A stretch of 64,000 nt of DNA, from NCBI GenBank assembly GCA_037043015.1, contig CM073324.1:16024597-16088596 (forward strand), in the 5' to 3' direction. A program made the translations under genes and the position numbers. Shown here piece by piece: positions 37,501-53,100 of this stretch. The notes beneath the pieces are model-generated. The model was not told where the DNA came from and ran no database searches. It saw nothing but the letters and a program-made list of their open reading frames with translations. How positions within the stretch are numbered: the stretch's first letter is position 1; every line of letters begins with the position of its first letter. This stretch comes from Bryum argenteum. Lineage: Eukaryota > Streptophyta > Bryopsida > Bryales > Bryaceae.

Positions 37501-40500
37501 TCTGTGTAGCTAGCTCCTAGGGAGTGAGTGTAACTCTTGAACTGTAGGTACACTATTGGAATAGTGTGGAAAAGTTGAGTGACTCATTCAATCATAATTC
37601 CCACCAAACTTAGTGTAATGAGACATTCTTGATGAAAATACCACACAAAAGTTGTTAATGAGTGTTGCAAATGTTAATTGCAAACTTAATACTAAATGTC
37701 ACACGTCACCATTGTGTTACAACACTAATCATCAAACCATAACACTAAATGGGAGAGCATGCACACTCTCTTGCAACTGGAAGAATTTATTGGAATAAGT
37801 GCAATTGGTAGCTTGAAGAATGGGTCAATAGGTCTCGAGATATTGAATATTGAAATATTCATGGCCCCGAAAAATATTGGAAATTATTTGTATGAGCATG
37901 GCAATGTCGTGGGGGCATACTAGTTATACTTTGAGAATGTAGAATACTAAAAAAAAAAAAAAAAAAATTTAAGGGTGGTTATTGATTTTTTTCTTTTCTT
38001 TTCTTTCTTTTAATTATTTTCATTTTTTTTCTTTTTTCTTTTTGGGGTGGGATAGTATGCAGCAGATAGTGGCGGTCCAAGGCAGCCATGGCACGACTGG
38101 CACTGCAAAATAGAAGGACATGCAGCCTATGATGTGCTCACCAATTTTGAGCAACGCTGGAACAAAGCAACAAAATTGCATGAGGATGAGCTCCTTGATG
38201 TAGAACGACGTAATCGTCTCTTGGGTCCCTCCAATAGAGCACCGCCAAGTGGAGATCCAACTCTTGCTATTACACCTGAATCAAATGTCGACACGTGGCA
38301 TGTACAGGTAAATCTTCGAGACCCTTTTTCTTTCGGTTTAAGAATGAAAGTCAACATGTAAACCACCACCATTGGCATCCCCCTTCATGCGGTGAATTGA
38401 ATACTTCCCGTAATCTTTGGCTAGTAAGGAAAAATTGTGTAATCTTAGATCACGGATTTCTCATCCACCGTGTAGTTGATGTGCTTTGTTGGTTTATTTC
38501 GGACAATCTCCTCCTTGTTGGAAATTGTTCTATACATACAACACGTGAAATCTGAGTATATTCATGCGAATGTATTTTTTGTATGGAGATCCCTTTAGGG
38601 TCTATGTTTTTATATTCAAGGTTTTTATTGCTTGTGTTTGATTGCCTTATTGCAGATATATAGGTCCATTGATAGTGGTTCCGTGAAGGGGTTTCCAACC
38701 ACTTATGAGGAGGTTACAAAACAGGTAAACTTACATATAGCTTTGCTACTACATACTCGTTAATTCGAGATTTCACAGTACCGTTAATTCCACATTGCAC
38801 AGTACCTTCATATCTTGAAGACTTGTCACATTGTTGAATGTCAAGTTGTAAACACATAGCATTAGAATTTATAGGTATAAGCAATCCAAATTGGTTATCT
38901 CTTTTAGACTCTTTGCTTAATTTCAATAAGTTTAACATTAATACTAGAGAGGAACATAGTGGCCTTCACATTGTGTTGTTGTTGGCAATCGGGTGGGATG
39001 CAGCATCTTGTTTGGGGGAAGAGTGTTGCTATAGACATTAGTATACACATGGCTTACATTAAAGCCATACGCTCTGCCCAACATTTCATTTATATTGAGA
39101 ACCAATATTTTTTGGGATCTTCCTACAATTGGCCAGATTACAAAACCGCAGGTAACTTATGCACAAGTCCTTTCTTTATCTCAAACTTGCAATTGCCATT
39201 TTACACTATTTATTGCATGGAATTGCATCAATAACTCAAAGTAGGATTGTTCATGTCACACTTCTATATAAATTACACATTCTTATACAGACTGAAACTA
39301 TTTGCCAGAACCCTATGTATTGTGAAGTTGGTCATTACATGTGAAGTACTCTTTTGGTTAATTCTCACATTATTTGTCCAATTGCATTAAATTGACATTG
39401 TTTGTTTTGTGAACTTTGTTTTGAGAACCTTGGATGTTGTGAGCAGGTGCCAATCATCTGATTCCAATGGAGATCACTTTGAAAATATGTAGCAAGATCA
39501 GGGAGGGCAAGCCATTTGCAGTGTACATTGTGATTCCCATGTGGCCTGAAGGTGTTCCTGATAGTGGGCCAGTTCAAGAGATCCTCTACTTTCAGGTATT
39601 GTCCTGATATCTTGTCTCATTCTATTACAAACTTGCTTATGAGTGGGTGTCACTGGAGACCATCCTTGTCAAAGTGGCAACCAATTCTTAAGTAACTAAT
39701 TTGATTTCTTATGCTTTGTTTTGTATCATAGGTTGGTGCTTGATCTTGCTCTAAGTGTTCTTATTCGAGAGTGTACAGGTATCTAGTATTAATATGTTAT
39801 CGCTTCTGTGAATCAGACGCAAACAATGAAGATGATGTACAGTTTAGTTGCTGACACACTAAGAGATTGTGGGCAATCGCATCGACATCCAACGGAGTTT
39901 TTGAATTTCTATTGCTTGGGAAATAGAGAGACCAAGCCACATGGAGAGCCTGAGCCTCGCCGCCCGCCTGAATATAACTCAAATCAAGTGAGTTTCAATC
40001 ATTTTTACAATGTCAAAAGCGAAGGAGTGTCCAATATTCTTCGGTGGTTCGTTGAGGCACGAGAGTAAGAGAAACAAGCACTAGGTTTAGGAGAATCAAA
40101 TGAGGCAACTCTCACTCAGCATGCTTAGACAACAACTAGAATATAGATCTGCAACATAATATTTCAACTTACACAAACTCAAGTAATCAAGCCTCAATCA
40201 TCGATTTTGAGTTAAACGAATCAATATATCTTATTTAGCACCTCAATCATGATAATAAAAAGTTGATACTATCCTACCACAATTTGGTTTTTAACCAAGG
40301 TGCTAATATCTGGTATATTTACCTGGTGATGCTGCAGGGGAAGTCCCAAAGAAATAGACGGATGATGATATACGTACATTCTAAAGGGATGATAGTGGAC
40401 GATGAATATGTCATCAGTGGTTCAGCCAACATCAACCAACGCTCCATGGATGGCTCTAGAGATACTGAAATCGCCATGGGAGGTTTTCAACCCCATCACA

Positions 40501-41214
40501 CTTGGGTGGCCCAACAGCACCGTCCCCGAGGCCAGGTACTTCATCTCCTCCATTCCAATCACCGAACAGTATGGATACATATCTACCTCTGAGTGAAGCA
40601 CCGAAGCACATTTGTATGAAAACACTAACTCCACCAAAGCTCTAAAAATTTGCAACTGCAGTCGAGCAGCAAGAAATTTCGAAGTAGAAAGGAATACTCT
40701 CTTGTTTGCAAACTTTTTGAACTATAAATACTTAAAAATAACAAGTGATCGAGAGGTAAGGTGGTCCGCTCCTTTTAGATCTGGCGATTTTCCAGAGCTA
40801 CCGGTTGTTGCACTGGATGTCTTACCAATGACTAATGAAAGATGTTGAGTTGAGTTGCGGTATCATGCACATGAAAATTCATCAGCATGGGAGAAAGTTC
40901 ATACCTCGAACTTGCAGGTATATGGATACCGGATGTCGTTGTGGGCAGAGCACTTGGGACCTTTGGAACCAATCTTCGAGGAACCCGAGAGCTTGGAGTG
41001 CGTCCGAAGAGTGAACCACCTGGCAGAAAAGAACTGGCAACAATACGTTGCGCCGGAGGTGACCGATATGACAGGCCACCTTATTCGTTATCCTTTACGA
41101 ATTGAAACCAATGGCAGCATCACCAATTTACCAGGCTTTGAGACCTTTCCTGACGTGGGAGGGAAGATTATGGGGTCCAACCAAGAGAACCTCCCTGATG
41201 ATCTGACGGCGTAG
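34511..41214 (+). CDS. C2-domain phospholipase D (beta/gamma-like), 13 coding exons, 1091 aa
   Basis: Hydrolyses phospholipids to phosphatidic acid in signalling and membrane turnover; the C2 domain gives calcium-dependent membrane binding. Exons: 34511-35084, 35279-35434, 35510-35952, 36085-36594, 36905-37021, 37173-37364, 38056-38307, 38656-38724, 39004-39151, 39447-39595, 39817-39987, 40338-40535 and 40918-41214. All join in frame. Residues 1 to about 260 are Pro/Tyr/Ser/Ala-rich, as in PLD beta. The C2 domain follows ([15 protein letters not shown] to IGDVKIPV). Both HKD motifs are intact: [10 protein letters not shown] in exon 6 and [14 protein letters not shown] in exon 12. The C-terminus has the plant [13 protein letters not shown] segment. 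The ATG at 34511 follows an acceptor-like site. The gene converges on the TTLL9-like gene. Family assignment is firm; the beta or gamma subtype is inferred from the N-terminal extension. Confidence 0.95.
35965..36009 (+). repeat. Five 9-bp tandem repeats in a PLD intron
   Basis: Five units of TCC(G/A)AATG(C/A) lie shortly after the exon 3 donor (GTCCGG at 35953). They are intronic, with an in-frame stop at their end if read through. Confidence 0.9.
36689..36718 (+). other. Candidate 30-nt duplicated microexon in the PLD gene
   Basis: A copy of the end of exon 4 lies about 124 bp downstream in the intron. It is flanked by TTGTAG and by the same donor GTAAGC, is exactly 30 nt long and in phase 0, and would encode [10 protein letters not shown] next to the exon 4 end [10 protein letters not shown]. 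Whether it is spliced into mRNA is unknown. Confidence 0.4.
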
Positions 41215-41634
41215 TTGCGCATCGCAAACTTTCATTCTTATTGAATAAAAAGGAGGTCACCACCTCGATACATGTACTCCGACATTGTAAATCTACCTAA
41301 TTACGAAGCTTCATCTTTCGATGACTCAAGGGCTGACTATCTAGAAGCGTGTTATACAATAATAATGCCAAAGCTGGAACTAGACTTAGGGCATTTAGCA
41401 CACCAGGGTCTTGATACTTAGAGAGTTTACCTCACAGAAGTATATGTTTCACTCTATTATTTCTTAGAGAGTTGATGAACGGGAGTATTCTTCTTGTACA
41501 GTTCACAGAGGTCAACGTTCAGAAAGCAATAATGCAGAATTGATTCCTGGATGCGGTTGTCTCTGAAGAATTACCATTTTGCAATTAGAGTGAAATTTGG
41601 GTGAAAGGAATGCTGGAGACTCGATCTCCGTGGC
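41215..41634. other. Tail-to-tail spacer between PLD and the TTLL9-like gene
   Basis: The 420 bp between the two convergent stop codons should hold both 3' UTRs. A polyadenylation-signal match for PLD, AATAAA, is at 41244-41249, 30 bp after its stop. Nothing else is recognised. Confidence 0.6.
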
Positions 41635-45260
<3,626 letters not shown>

Positions 45261-45811
45261 GGCAGAGTCAATGACGAAGATCACCGAACCACAGCTACAG
45301 TGGTGATAACCGTCACGTCGTAACGGAACCGCACCTTCCTTTCTTCACATCTGTTCCCCATCGCTGCAAAACTCCTCCGTCGTATTTTATGTTAACCTAA
45401 ACCATATAAGTGGCATAAACACGTAATTTTTGAATTAATCTCGTGTACTACTCCTGTCAATATCTTGAGAACCAAAACCTACACTCGATCGAATTTCATC
45501 CTCTTTCTCATGAACCAGATATCAATAATTCAAATTTCCGTCGACGCCTACATTTCCCGCTCATTTCCGCGTTTGAATCCTTACTCAAGATTTTCCAAAT
45601 AATTAAGGATGCTATAATCAAATTGATCAAAAGTCCACGCCGGAACAACTTCTGCAAGTTCAGTTACCTGCTGAAAATCAGCACCGAAGTTTATATTGCC
45701 GAATTAAGGTACGAAATTGCATCTGCTGAACGTCCAAATTCCGAGAATTCTGAAATTCTTATTTTCCATCGCATCTCATGATCAGTGGGAAGCTCTTTCC
45801 AGCTGTGAATC
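45261..45811. promoter_or_regulatory. Divergent promoter between TTLL9-like gene and coiled-coil gene
   Basis: The start codons of the two divergent genes are 551 bp apart, so both promoters must lie here. No TATA box or known cilia-gene motif could be assigned with confidence. Confidence 0.4.
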
Positions 45812-46231
45812 ATGGGAAGCGCCGAAGAGATATCGACTCCAGTGCAATCGATCTCCATTCCAATGCGGTACGCGGTGCTGCTGCGAGATCTGAGGTTATC
45901 CGTGCCCGTGTTCGACGACAAATTCAACCCGGACGAGTTCTCGACCATCTTCGGCGCACTCAAGGGGCTGCAGGTGCGCATGATGAAGTTCGAGCACAGC
46001 TTGGACAAGATCGAGCTGGGCATGAACAAGCTGGAGCATCGCATCGACACCATGGAGCAGCACATGGACGAGCTTCACAATCTTATGGATCCCGAATCTC
46101 CTCTAGAGCAACAAGATGATGAAGAGAAGCAACAAGAGCATTACTACATCGAAGATTGCCCTCGAGATAACATCACTCAAGAATGTGAGCCTTGTGACAA
46201 ACCCCCACTCTTGACTCCGGAGCCTGCTTGA
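45812..46231 (+). CDS. Small coiled-coil protein of unknown function, 139 aa
   Basis: Uninterrupted frame with ATG start and TGA stop. Residues 1 to about 45 look folded (MRYAVLLRDLRLSVPVFDDK). Residues of about 46 to 95 form a heptad-patterned coiled coil (LKGLQVRMMKFEHSLDKIE, MNKLEHRIDTMEQHMDEL). The C-terminal 45 residues are acidic and Pro-rich with four cysteines. The family is not recognised. The higher GC than the flanks and the conserved-looking coiled coil favour a real gene. Its head-to-head position with the TTLL9-like gene may mean shared expression, but this is inference. The gene appears to have no intron within the coding region. Confidence 0.6.
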   Translation: MGSAEEISTPVQSISIPMRYAVLLRDLRLSVPVFDDKFNPDEFSTIFGALKGLQVRMMKFEHSLDKIELGMNKLEHRIDTMEQHMDELHNLMDPESPLEQQDDEEKQQEHYYIEDCPRDNITQECEPCDKPPLLTPEPA

Positions 46232-48859
46232 CCATGTAGCTCATGGTCACATTGGAATGATGATCAATTTAAAAGGTTTACTTTTCCAAAGTTTATCAGA
46301 ATTGACAGTACTTAATGTTATCAACAACGCCATTTGAAAATAGTGTAGAATCTCCTCGATTTGTATTTAATTTCTGAGTTTCGACTTTCGTACTCATACT
46401 GCACTCAAAAGAACTGCAACGGATACTCGCACAAAGTGTAACACTCTACAAAGTGAAGAAGGATCCGATTCTCTAGCTTGCTTTAGTGAAATTCGGTAAT
46501 CATCACCCACACACAAAGCTTCCAGATTATCAAATGGATAGTTTCATGGTAATTATGTTCATTGAGGAGCTGTTGAAGCAGTTGCTTGAGCTTGGTTGTG
46601 TGCATAGAGTTTCGATCATCATAATACCAATTTGACTAAGCTGTCAAAAAGATTCTCTCCGGGCTCCTAGTGCATCATGAGATTGTTTCTACTGCAGATG
46701 TCAGGTGACTTTCCAGGGCAGATTGCTATTGACCAAGTATGATACAAGGGTCAAACAAACTCCACCACTGTCACAGCTTACATGGTGACACTTATTTGGT
46801 GACCATGATGGTATAGCAACCAACGGAGGTGTCAGTCGATTTGTACGTCCATTTTCACCTAATGCAATCATCTTGACATCCCCATAAATCAGGTCACTGT
46901 CCAGATGCTCTCTCAAGTTCGGGATGTTTTTGAGCAGATAGCATTAGAGAACACATATGTAATGGCCTTTACTTTTCTCAGACCAGAGTCTTTCTGAGAG
47001 AAATTATATCCGAAGGAGAGCACCACTGGGAGATTCTAGTTTCAGAACGTAGTCAGTAAAGCACCGATCTTGTGATGGTTACAAAGTAACGTCTTCAGAG
47101 GAGTGGGAGCTCCAATTGTAGTGCTGGATTCATAACTCCCATTTATAAGTGTGTCCTTCTACAGAATCGTCCAGTCAATCTCCTCTGTTGACTGAGTACA
47201 CACCAGAGAGGCACCATGAATTGACGGGGAGCACAAACTTTTCAAAGTCATCCCTTTGAAGCCTCAGTGTTACAGTGGGGGTGCTGAAAAACCGTAGCCG
47301 GCTGGCAAATTTCCAAGTGCCCAGAAATATCACTTAGGGCTATTCTCAAAGTTTTAATTGACCCAGGGTGATCATTTTTGACTCAAGTGGTTTGGATTTC
47401 CTCTGTGTCTGCAACTTTGAGACAAATCCATTATTTCCACTGTAACCAACCTTTGTACAACATCTACAATTATTCCTGCATTATTTTGCTTCCTTTGCCT
47501 GTGCAAACAGACATGTTTGGCAGTTTTCGTTGCCCCAACTAAATACTGTAGGTGTGAATCAATTTCAATTAAGCTGCTGCCAATCTTTTGAGATGTTCGA
47601 TTTGAGGGGAACTCAAGGTGTATGATTCGATATTTCCCTACTCTCCAGCCAGTATCTGATATTCACACTCACTCAGTTTACATGTAGGGCAAAACCAAAT
47701 GTGCACTCTACGAAAATTGAACTAGAAAGAGCACTTGATGATAACCTACAACTGAAGGTGGTATTGTTGAACTACCAAGACAGTATCATCGTGAAGGACT
47801 GTGCCACCACTAGGTAAATAGCATATGTGTGAGTCATGATATTCTGTAAGGAATTTGGACACAAGTATAGTAGACTTATGTGTGTAGGTTGTGAATCATG
47901 ATGAATGTCAAAACAAAATATTTTCATGAATGTGAGTCTCTGAATCCATGAGTACCCTAGACTCTTAGGTTCATGAGTACAACAAAAAGATTCCTCACTC
48001 ATGACCTGGTAAAATTCCAGCAACATGTGTGTACACCCATAGCTACAATGTAAGACTTCAAGATCTACACTTCGGGTCCTGAACATTCTGAGAGGAAAAT
48101 AGGGCTATCATCAGACTGTAGATACCGGTAGTATAAAAGTTGTGAATGCGGTGAGGAATTAGAGCTACCGTATGTTTGAGCAAAATTGAACTAAAGCCTG
48201 CGCAGATAACTTTGAGAAAAAAATACATACATGAAGATGATTTGAAACTCATCACCTGATAGTTTTGAGTTTCTCTATTGAGAAATTATAAAAAGATGCA
48301 GAATATAAATTTGATTGTCATAACATATACATATTCCACCATACAATAGCAAGAATCAATCGTGAAATCGTCATGAATCTATGAAATTATTTCATAAAAT
48401 AGTTCTCTTAATCTATAACTACGTTTATTTGAACTTCATTAGTTTTCATTTTCATTTGCCCAACATACAGTATCTACAAAGAAATGCTCCGTGAAATGGA
48501 ATGCCACATTGCCACCACAGCGAAAATGCTACATTCTCACATTCAAATCCCTCTTGACCTACTGTACATGACTTGAGAAACTAATCTACAAGAGTCAGAT
48601 CACAAAACAACCCCCGATCCGCTTGCAATCAGCTTCATGGATGGATTCTTGTGGCAGTTTAGCGAAGCCCTTCCATAATCAAGACGCCTGAACATCACAA
48701 GCTAAACAATGCAAAGATGTTGACTCCGCTATACACACAGCTTCTACTGAGAGCCTGAAAGCTCTACAAGCAGAATCAGCGAAGGCAATTTGATATATGA
48801 AAGTAATTAAGTAATATACAAAAGGAGGGGGTATATGGCAACACATATTGCCATTGCCA
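46232..48859. other. 2.6-kb spacer with no recognised gene
   Basis: Stop-rich sequence on both strands with only short open frames. No tRNA, rRNA, clear terminal repeats or protein domain was recognised. The first few hundred bases probably include the 3' UTR of the coiled-coil gene, and the last few hundred the 3' UTR of MED21. Confidence 0.45.
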
Positions 48860-49258
48860 TTAGGGTGGTTTCATCTGCAACCAGTTGTCAGTGGCCATGT
48901 CGAAAAGCTCTTGAATCTGTTGCGACTCATAATCAGCCTGCTCAAGCTCCCTCTGAAGCTCCTGGCCAACTGCTTCGTTCTCAGCCTGCAACTCAGCAAT
49001 GCGCTTCATTTGCGCTTCCTCCCCTCCTTCAATGTCTGGCAAGGCCGAAACTAAGGCATCAAACCGCTTCACGGCCTGCACAAATGCCGTCGCCATCTCC
49101 TTTGGTTGCTCCAGAACCTCGGTCGAAATCCCCGCGGGTTTCGGGTAATCTGGAGCTAACTGCGATGGAGGCGCATCTCGCTGAATTGTACCTGCTGCAT
49201 TGAATGCTATGAACGCAATCGCACTCGCATGCTCTTGCAACTGCGCTATGATGTCCAT
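48860..49258 (-). CDS. MED21: Mediator complex subunit 21
   Basis: Subunit of the Mediator middle module, which bridges transcription factors and RNA polymerase II. The 132-aa product begins MDIIAQLQEHASAIAFIAFN, the usual MED21 start, followed by AAGTIQRDAPPSQLAPDYP, the EQPKEMATAFVQAVKRFDAL segment, LPDIEGGEEAQMKRIAELQ and a C-terminal helix (QQIQELFDMATDNWL). Length and order match plant MED21, and the coding region is a single exon. The frame stays open for 28 codons upstream to another ATG at 49342, but the conserved N-terminus supports the start at 49258. The 5' flank is interrupted about 560 bp upstream by the large LINE. Confidence 0.92.
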   Translation of the reverse strand: MDIIAQLQEHASAIAFIAFNAAGTIQRDAPPSQLAPDYPKPAGISTEVLEQPKEMATAFVQAVKRFDALVSALPDIEGGEEAQMKRIAELQAENEAVGQELQRELEQADYESQQIQELFDMATDNWLQMKPP

Positions 49259-49818
49259 TCTTGCTTTAAACTGTAAATTCCGCACAAATGCTCTGATTAT
49301 CACACGAGAGTTGAGGAAAATACTTCGATAATCATTCTGCATTTTGATACCTAGTGCAAAAGGAAGAAAGCAGCAAAAGTGAGAAAGGCTGTGAAATACT
49401 AACCGATGACTTAGGGTTCAGGGTTCTCACCTTAAAGTGCAATCGTAATTTGGAGCTTCTAGCGACCCGCGTGGTGGCAATTAAACGTGACGTTCTTAGG
49501 GAGGATCAACAGAGGGTTTTGTGCTCGGAAGAGTATTGACGGAGAGGATCTTCAGAGCTCAGAGCCAACCCTGCGTTTCCGGCATAGCGACTCCATTCCC
49601 GGTGCTAGAACAAAACTAATCGAACGGCAGCGGTCAAGGGTGAGTCTAGCAAATCGCTCAAGACAACAGTGACCAAGTCAAGTTCGACGTCCACGGAAGC
49701 TCGCTCGAAATGCAATTGCGATGCTTTCGTGCCCTCGCAAAAACACGCCCTAGCTCCAGAATGACTGTGGATACACGACGACCTCTTTAATATCACAGCT
49801 TCCGTAAGGTGATTGTGA
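49259..49818. promoter_or_regulatory. MED21 upstream region up to the LINE insertion
   Basis: About 560 bp of native 5' flank remain between the MED21 start codon and the 3' end of the LINE. A telo-box-like AACCCTAA (reverse of TTAGGGTT near 49422) lies here. The leader probably contains an intron, but its ends could not be fixed. Confidence 0.4.
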
Positions 49819-49847
49819 ATCCGTCGATAGATAGATAGATAAGAACT

Positions 49848-49870
49848 CCAATCTTCAAGTCGAAGATTGG
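49848..49870 (-). repeat. LINE 3'-terminal hairpin
   Basis: A perfect 9-bp stem CCAATCTTC/GAAGATTGG with a 5-nt loop sits directly before the TATC tail. The same position is a hairpin in the insertions at 31995 and 32879. In LINEs of the stringent type, such a 3' hairpin is the recognition site of the element's own reverse transcriptase; that role is inferred here. Confidence 0.85.
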
Positions 49871-50129
49871 CGTGAATACAGTGTCTGTTCGTAATGTCTT
49901 TACCTCAATGGCCACAGGATAAAGAGGTAAAAGAACAAAACTACTCACCCCTTACAGGAATAGACACTAAACTATACACGTAACTTAAAGTGGACTAAAC
50001 TAGAGTAACCAAGATAAAACTAAACTACAATAACCGAAATAGAACTATTTGGGGTGCGAGTGTTTGGTGGTGCAATGGGTCTGTTAAGTGGAATTTTGGT
50101 GGGATAATAGTCACCCAGCCGTGCACTCC

Positions 50130-50185
50130 TAGGGTGGTTGAGGTGTGGGACGATTGTAATCGTGCTGGTCCGAGTTCGAACCCCG
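50130..50185 (+). other. tRNA-like segment (Pol III box-like motifs) antisense in the LINE 3' UTR
   Basis: TAGGGTGGTTGAGG at 50130-50143 resembles an A box and GTTCGAACC at 50174-50182 matches a B box, at tRNA-like spacing. A short stem-loop (ACGATTGTAATCGT) lies between. No complete acceptor stem was found, so this is not a functional tRNA gene. It may be the head of a tRNA-derived SINE inserted in the LINE ancestor. Confidence 0.4.
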
Positions 50186-53100
50186 ACGGGCTCGTTTGAG
50201 CAGTACGCATGGCTTGGGGCTGTCTGTGAGTATATGGCAGGAGAGTAGTATCAACCACCCGGCCCCTACCCGGAAGCTGAGACTGAGGCAGTGCGCTGCT
50301 AACAACAGTGGTTTGCACCACTACCCCCCTTTTGTTTTTCATGGGGGTTCAATATTGGTGGGGAGGGTTTGGTGGTTTTCTAGTTTGCGTTTATGTAGGA
50401 GGATTAGTGCGGCGTGTCGTATGGCTATTGTGTTGATTGCTTTGAATGTGTTTTTGATTTGTTTTTTGGTAAGTTTGAATGTGGTTTCGAGTGAGTCCAT
50501 TGATGGTGTGTGACTTGTGCCTCTAGCGCCTGAAGTGATAACTATGAGCGGGTTGACTTTCCAACCACGGGCAGCTATTGAGTCTAGTAATGGTTGGTAT
50601 TTGTTAGTTTTATTTGTGATGGTTTCTCGCGGGAATCTGTCATTACAATATGTGAATTCGACGTATTGGATGACAATGTTGTCATTGGGGTGTTGTGGAG
50701 GTGTGCCGTTCAGTGGGAGACCTATTACGCATAGTAAGTCAGGTCTAAATCTGGCATTACAGTGGCATCGACGTGTGTTGCAATTGCAGGGGAGGAGCCA
50801 GCTTGGTACAGTGTTATCTGGGGGTGCGTTGAGGTGTGTCCCGGCATTTATAAGTGTATAGCATCTAGATTTGGAGTTTGAAAGGATAAGTTGTTTGATA
50901 GTTTTAACTGTCTGATTGTGCCTGGTAACTCTAAGTGCGTGAATGTTTGGTTGAGGACATTTAAGTAGGACGTGTAGCCACGTGTCTATGTCTGTGGAGT
51001 TGCAGATAGGACATAATTTTGATGGAAACCGTATATGTCCAAAGAACAGTTGTTTTCGTGCGTGTCCCATGTATTGTCCTGTGCGGAATTTTAGTATGCT
51101 AGTTATTTGAGAGTCTGTGATTGTTGGGTATTTCCAGAAGGCATTTGAAGATTTTGCATGTATATCTGGGTTGGAGGTCCATTTTTTGATGTTAGGAAAG
51201 TTCTCTGCTAGAGTTTTGAGGTTGTTTTCTCGATCGTATTTTGTAAGATATGTATCTAGGTTTCTGACTGGGCCTTTATCCGGTCTATGGTGCGGTCCAG
51301 GCCAGATATCTTTTTGGTAATAGAAAGGGGTAATGTGTGCAAATTCATGTTGTTTTTGGGCAAATTTATAGTTGTTCTCGTTCCCTGCTTTTGCAAGTTT
51401 GTCCGCTTTTTCATTGCCAGAGATGTTAACATGAGCTCGCACTTTATGGAATGTGGTGGGCTGAGTACGTAATTTTAACATATTGGTTATGGCGATGAGG
51501 GTGTTAAGATCGGGGTGGTTGTTTTGTAGGGTAGGGTGTGTGAGATGTGTTTGCAAAACATACAAGCAATTTATACAATCTGTGAAAATATATGCGGGTT
51601 CATCTATGTTTCTAGTTGTGAGGATTTTGAGTGTTTTGTATATGGCCATAAGTTCTACCCTAAAAATGGTTTGTAATCCCGGTAGTCTTTTTGATATTTG
51701 TATTTATGGTTTGGTTGGGTTATAAATACCATAGCCGGCAGTTTCTGGAAGCATATAGCCCTCTGCTGTTTTTTGTGGTGGTACGAAGGATCCGTCCGTG
51801 TAGTAATTGTATGCAGGTGGAAATTTAATAGGGAGATGTGTATTGTATCGTGGGAGGGGGGGTGTGTTGGAGAGATTGAATGTATAGGTTGGTGGGTATA
51901 GTAGTTTTGTCCAATTTTTGTTTTTGTTAACTCTTGTGTTCTGAGGGGTGGAGGGGATGTTTTGGAGGTGAAATTGAGTGATGGATAAATTTCTAAGGGT
52001 GGTTGTGAGGTTTTGTATGTCTGCTAGAGTGGTGATATTATGGTTTTTGTGGTGGATGCAGAGAATTTGTATCGTGTTTGGTTCAGTGCGGGGCTTTTTG
52101 TAATCGGTGGGAATGGTGGGTTCTTCGTATATTAATGTATCAGCAGCAAAATGTGCTAAAACGTGTGTATCTGGAAACTCGGTTGAGTATGGTGTTGGGT
52201 TATGGAACCATTGTTTGTCGGGCATGACAACAATGGTTGTGGCATTGTGGTCTTGTTGTGATGCTAACCTGGCCCAGTGTATGGTTTGTTGGGCAGATTC
52301 GTCGTTGTGAGGGTGGGCGTAGCCAAGTCCCTGCCATTTGTATTGAAAGGCAAGGCCACTGGAACCAAATATTTTGTCTCGAGAGAATGTGGAGTAGTAT
52401 TTTGTAATTTGGAGTGGGCATGTTACTGGGGAGGAGAAATATGTGTGTGTTATGTGGAAGGATGTAATAATGGTGTCAATTATGGCTGTGGGAAGCGTGT
52501 GATGATTTGTTATCTTGGAATTACGCTTGGAGAGTGTGTGGTGGTAACGTTTGTAGATGTAGGGCACTACGTTCTAGTTTTGTAGGGTTTGTATAGTATG
52601 CTCTGAAGTCTATGGGTGACATTAACGTAGTTCCATTTGGGAGGGTGAGATGTTTTATTTTGTAAATTTTGTGGTGTAGTAGTTTATATAATAATTTGAG
52701 GGATAGTTTGGGGTCTAAATGGGGTAGGAGGTTTGATGCTTGAGCCATCCAGTGTGTTTCTAGTTCAGTGGCTTCAAGTTGGAAGTTATTTATTGTGCTT
52801 TTTAGGTGAATTCCACCCTCTTCTTTCAGTAAAAAGAGTGTTCTGGTGATTGGAGAGTGTATACAGTCTTGGTATTTTATTCGGGGAATTTCTTTGGATC
52901 CACCAAATTTGGCTAAAATGTGTTGAGTAAGGCCTTGGTAAATAGGGCCAAGTTTGCCTTTATCGTTTAGTGCATTTATTAATTGGTCTCCAATGCATCT
53001 TAGATAAGCATTTTTAAGGGAAAATGCTTCAAGACCAAAGTCTTTGTGTGGTAATTGTGCTATAATGTTTGCTGTACATTTTGGTAGACCGCAAATTGTT

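Noticed and set aside
46701..48255. Minus-strand open frames of 65-104 codons in the 46-48 kb spacer
   Set aside because: No domains, no conserved residues and no exon-like joins were found.
50339..51649. Plus-strand open frames across the LINE as separate genes
   Set aside because: They are shadows of the long antisense LINE frames, caused by the strong base skew of the element.
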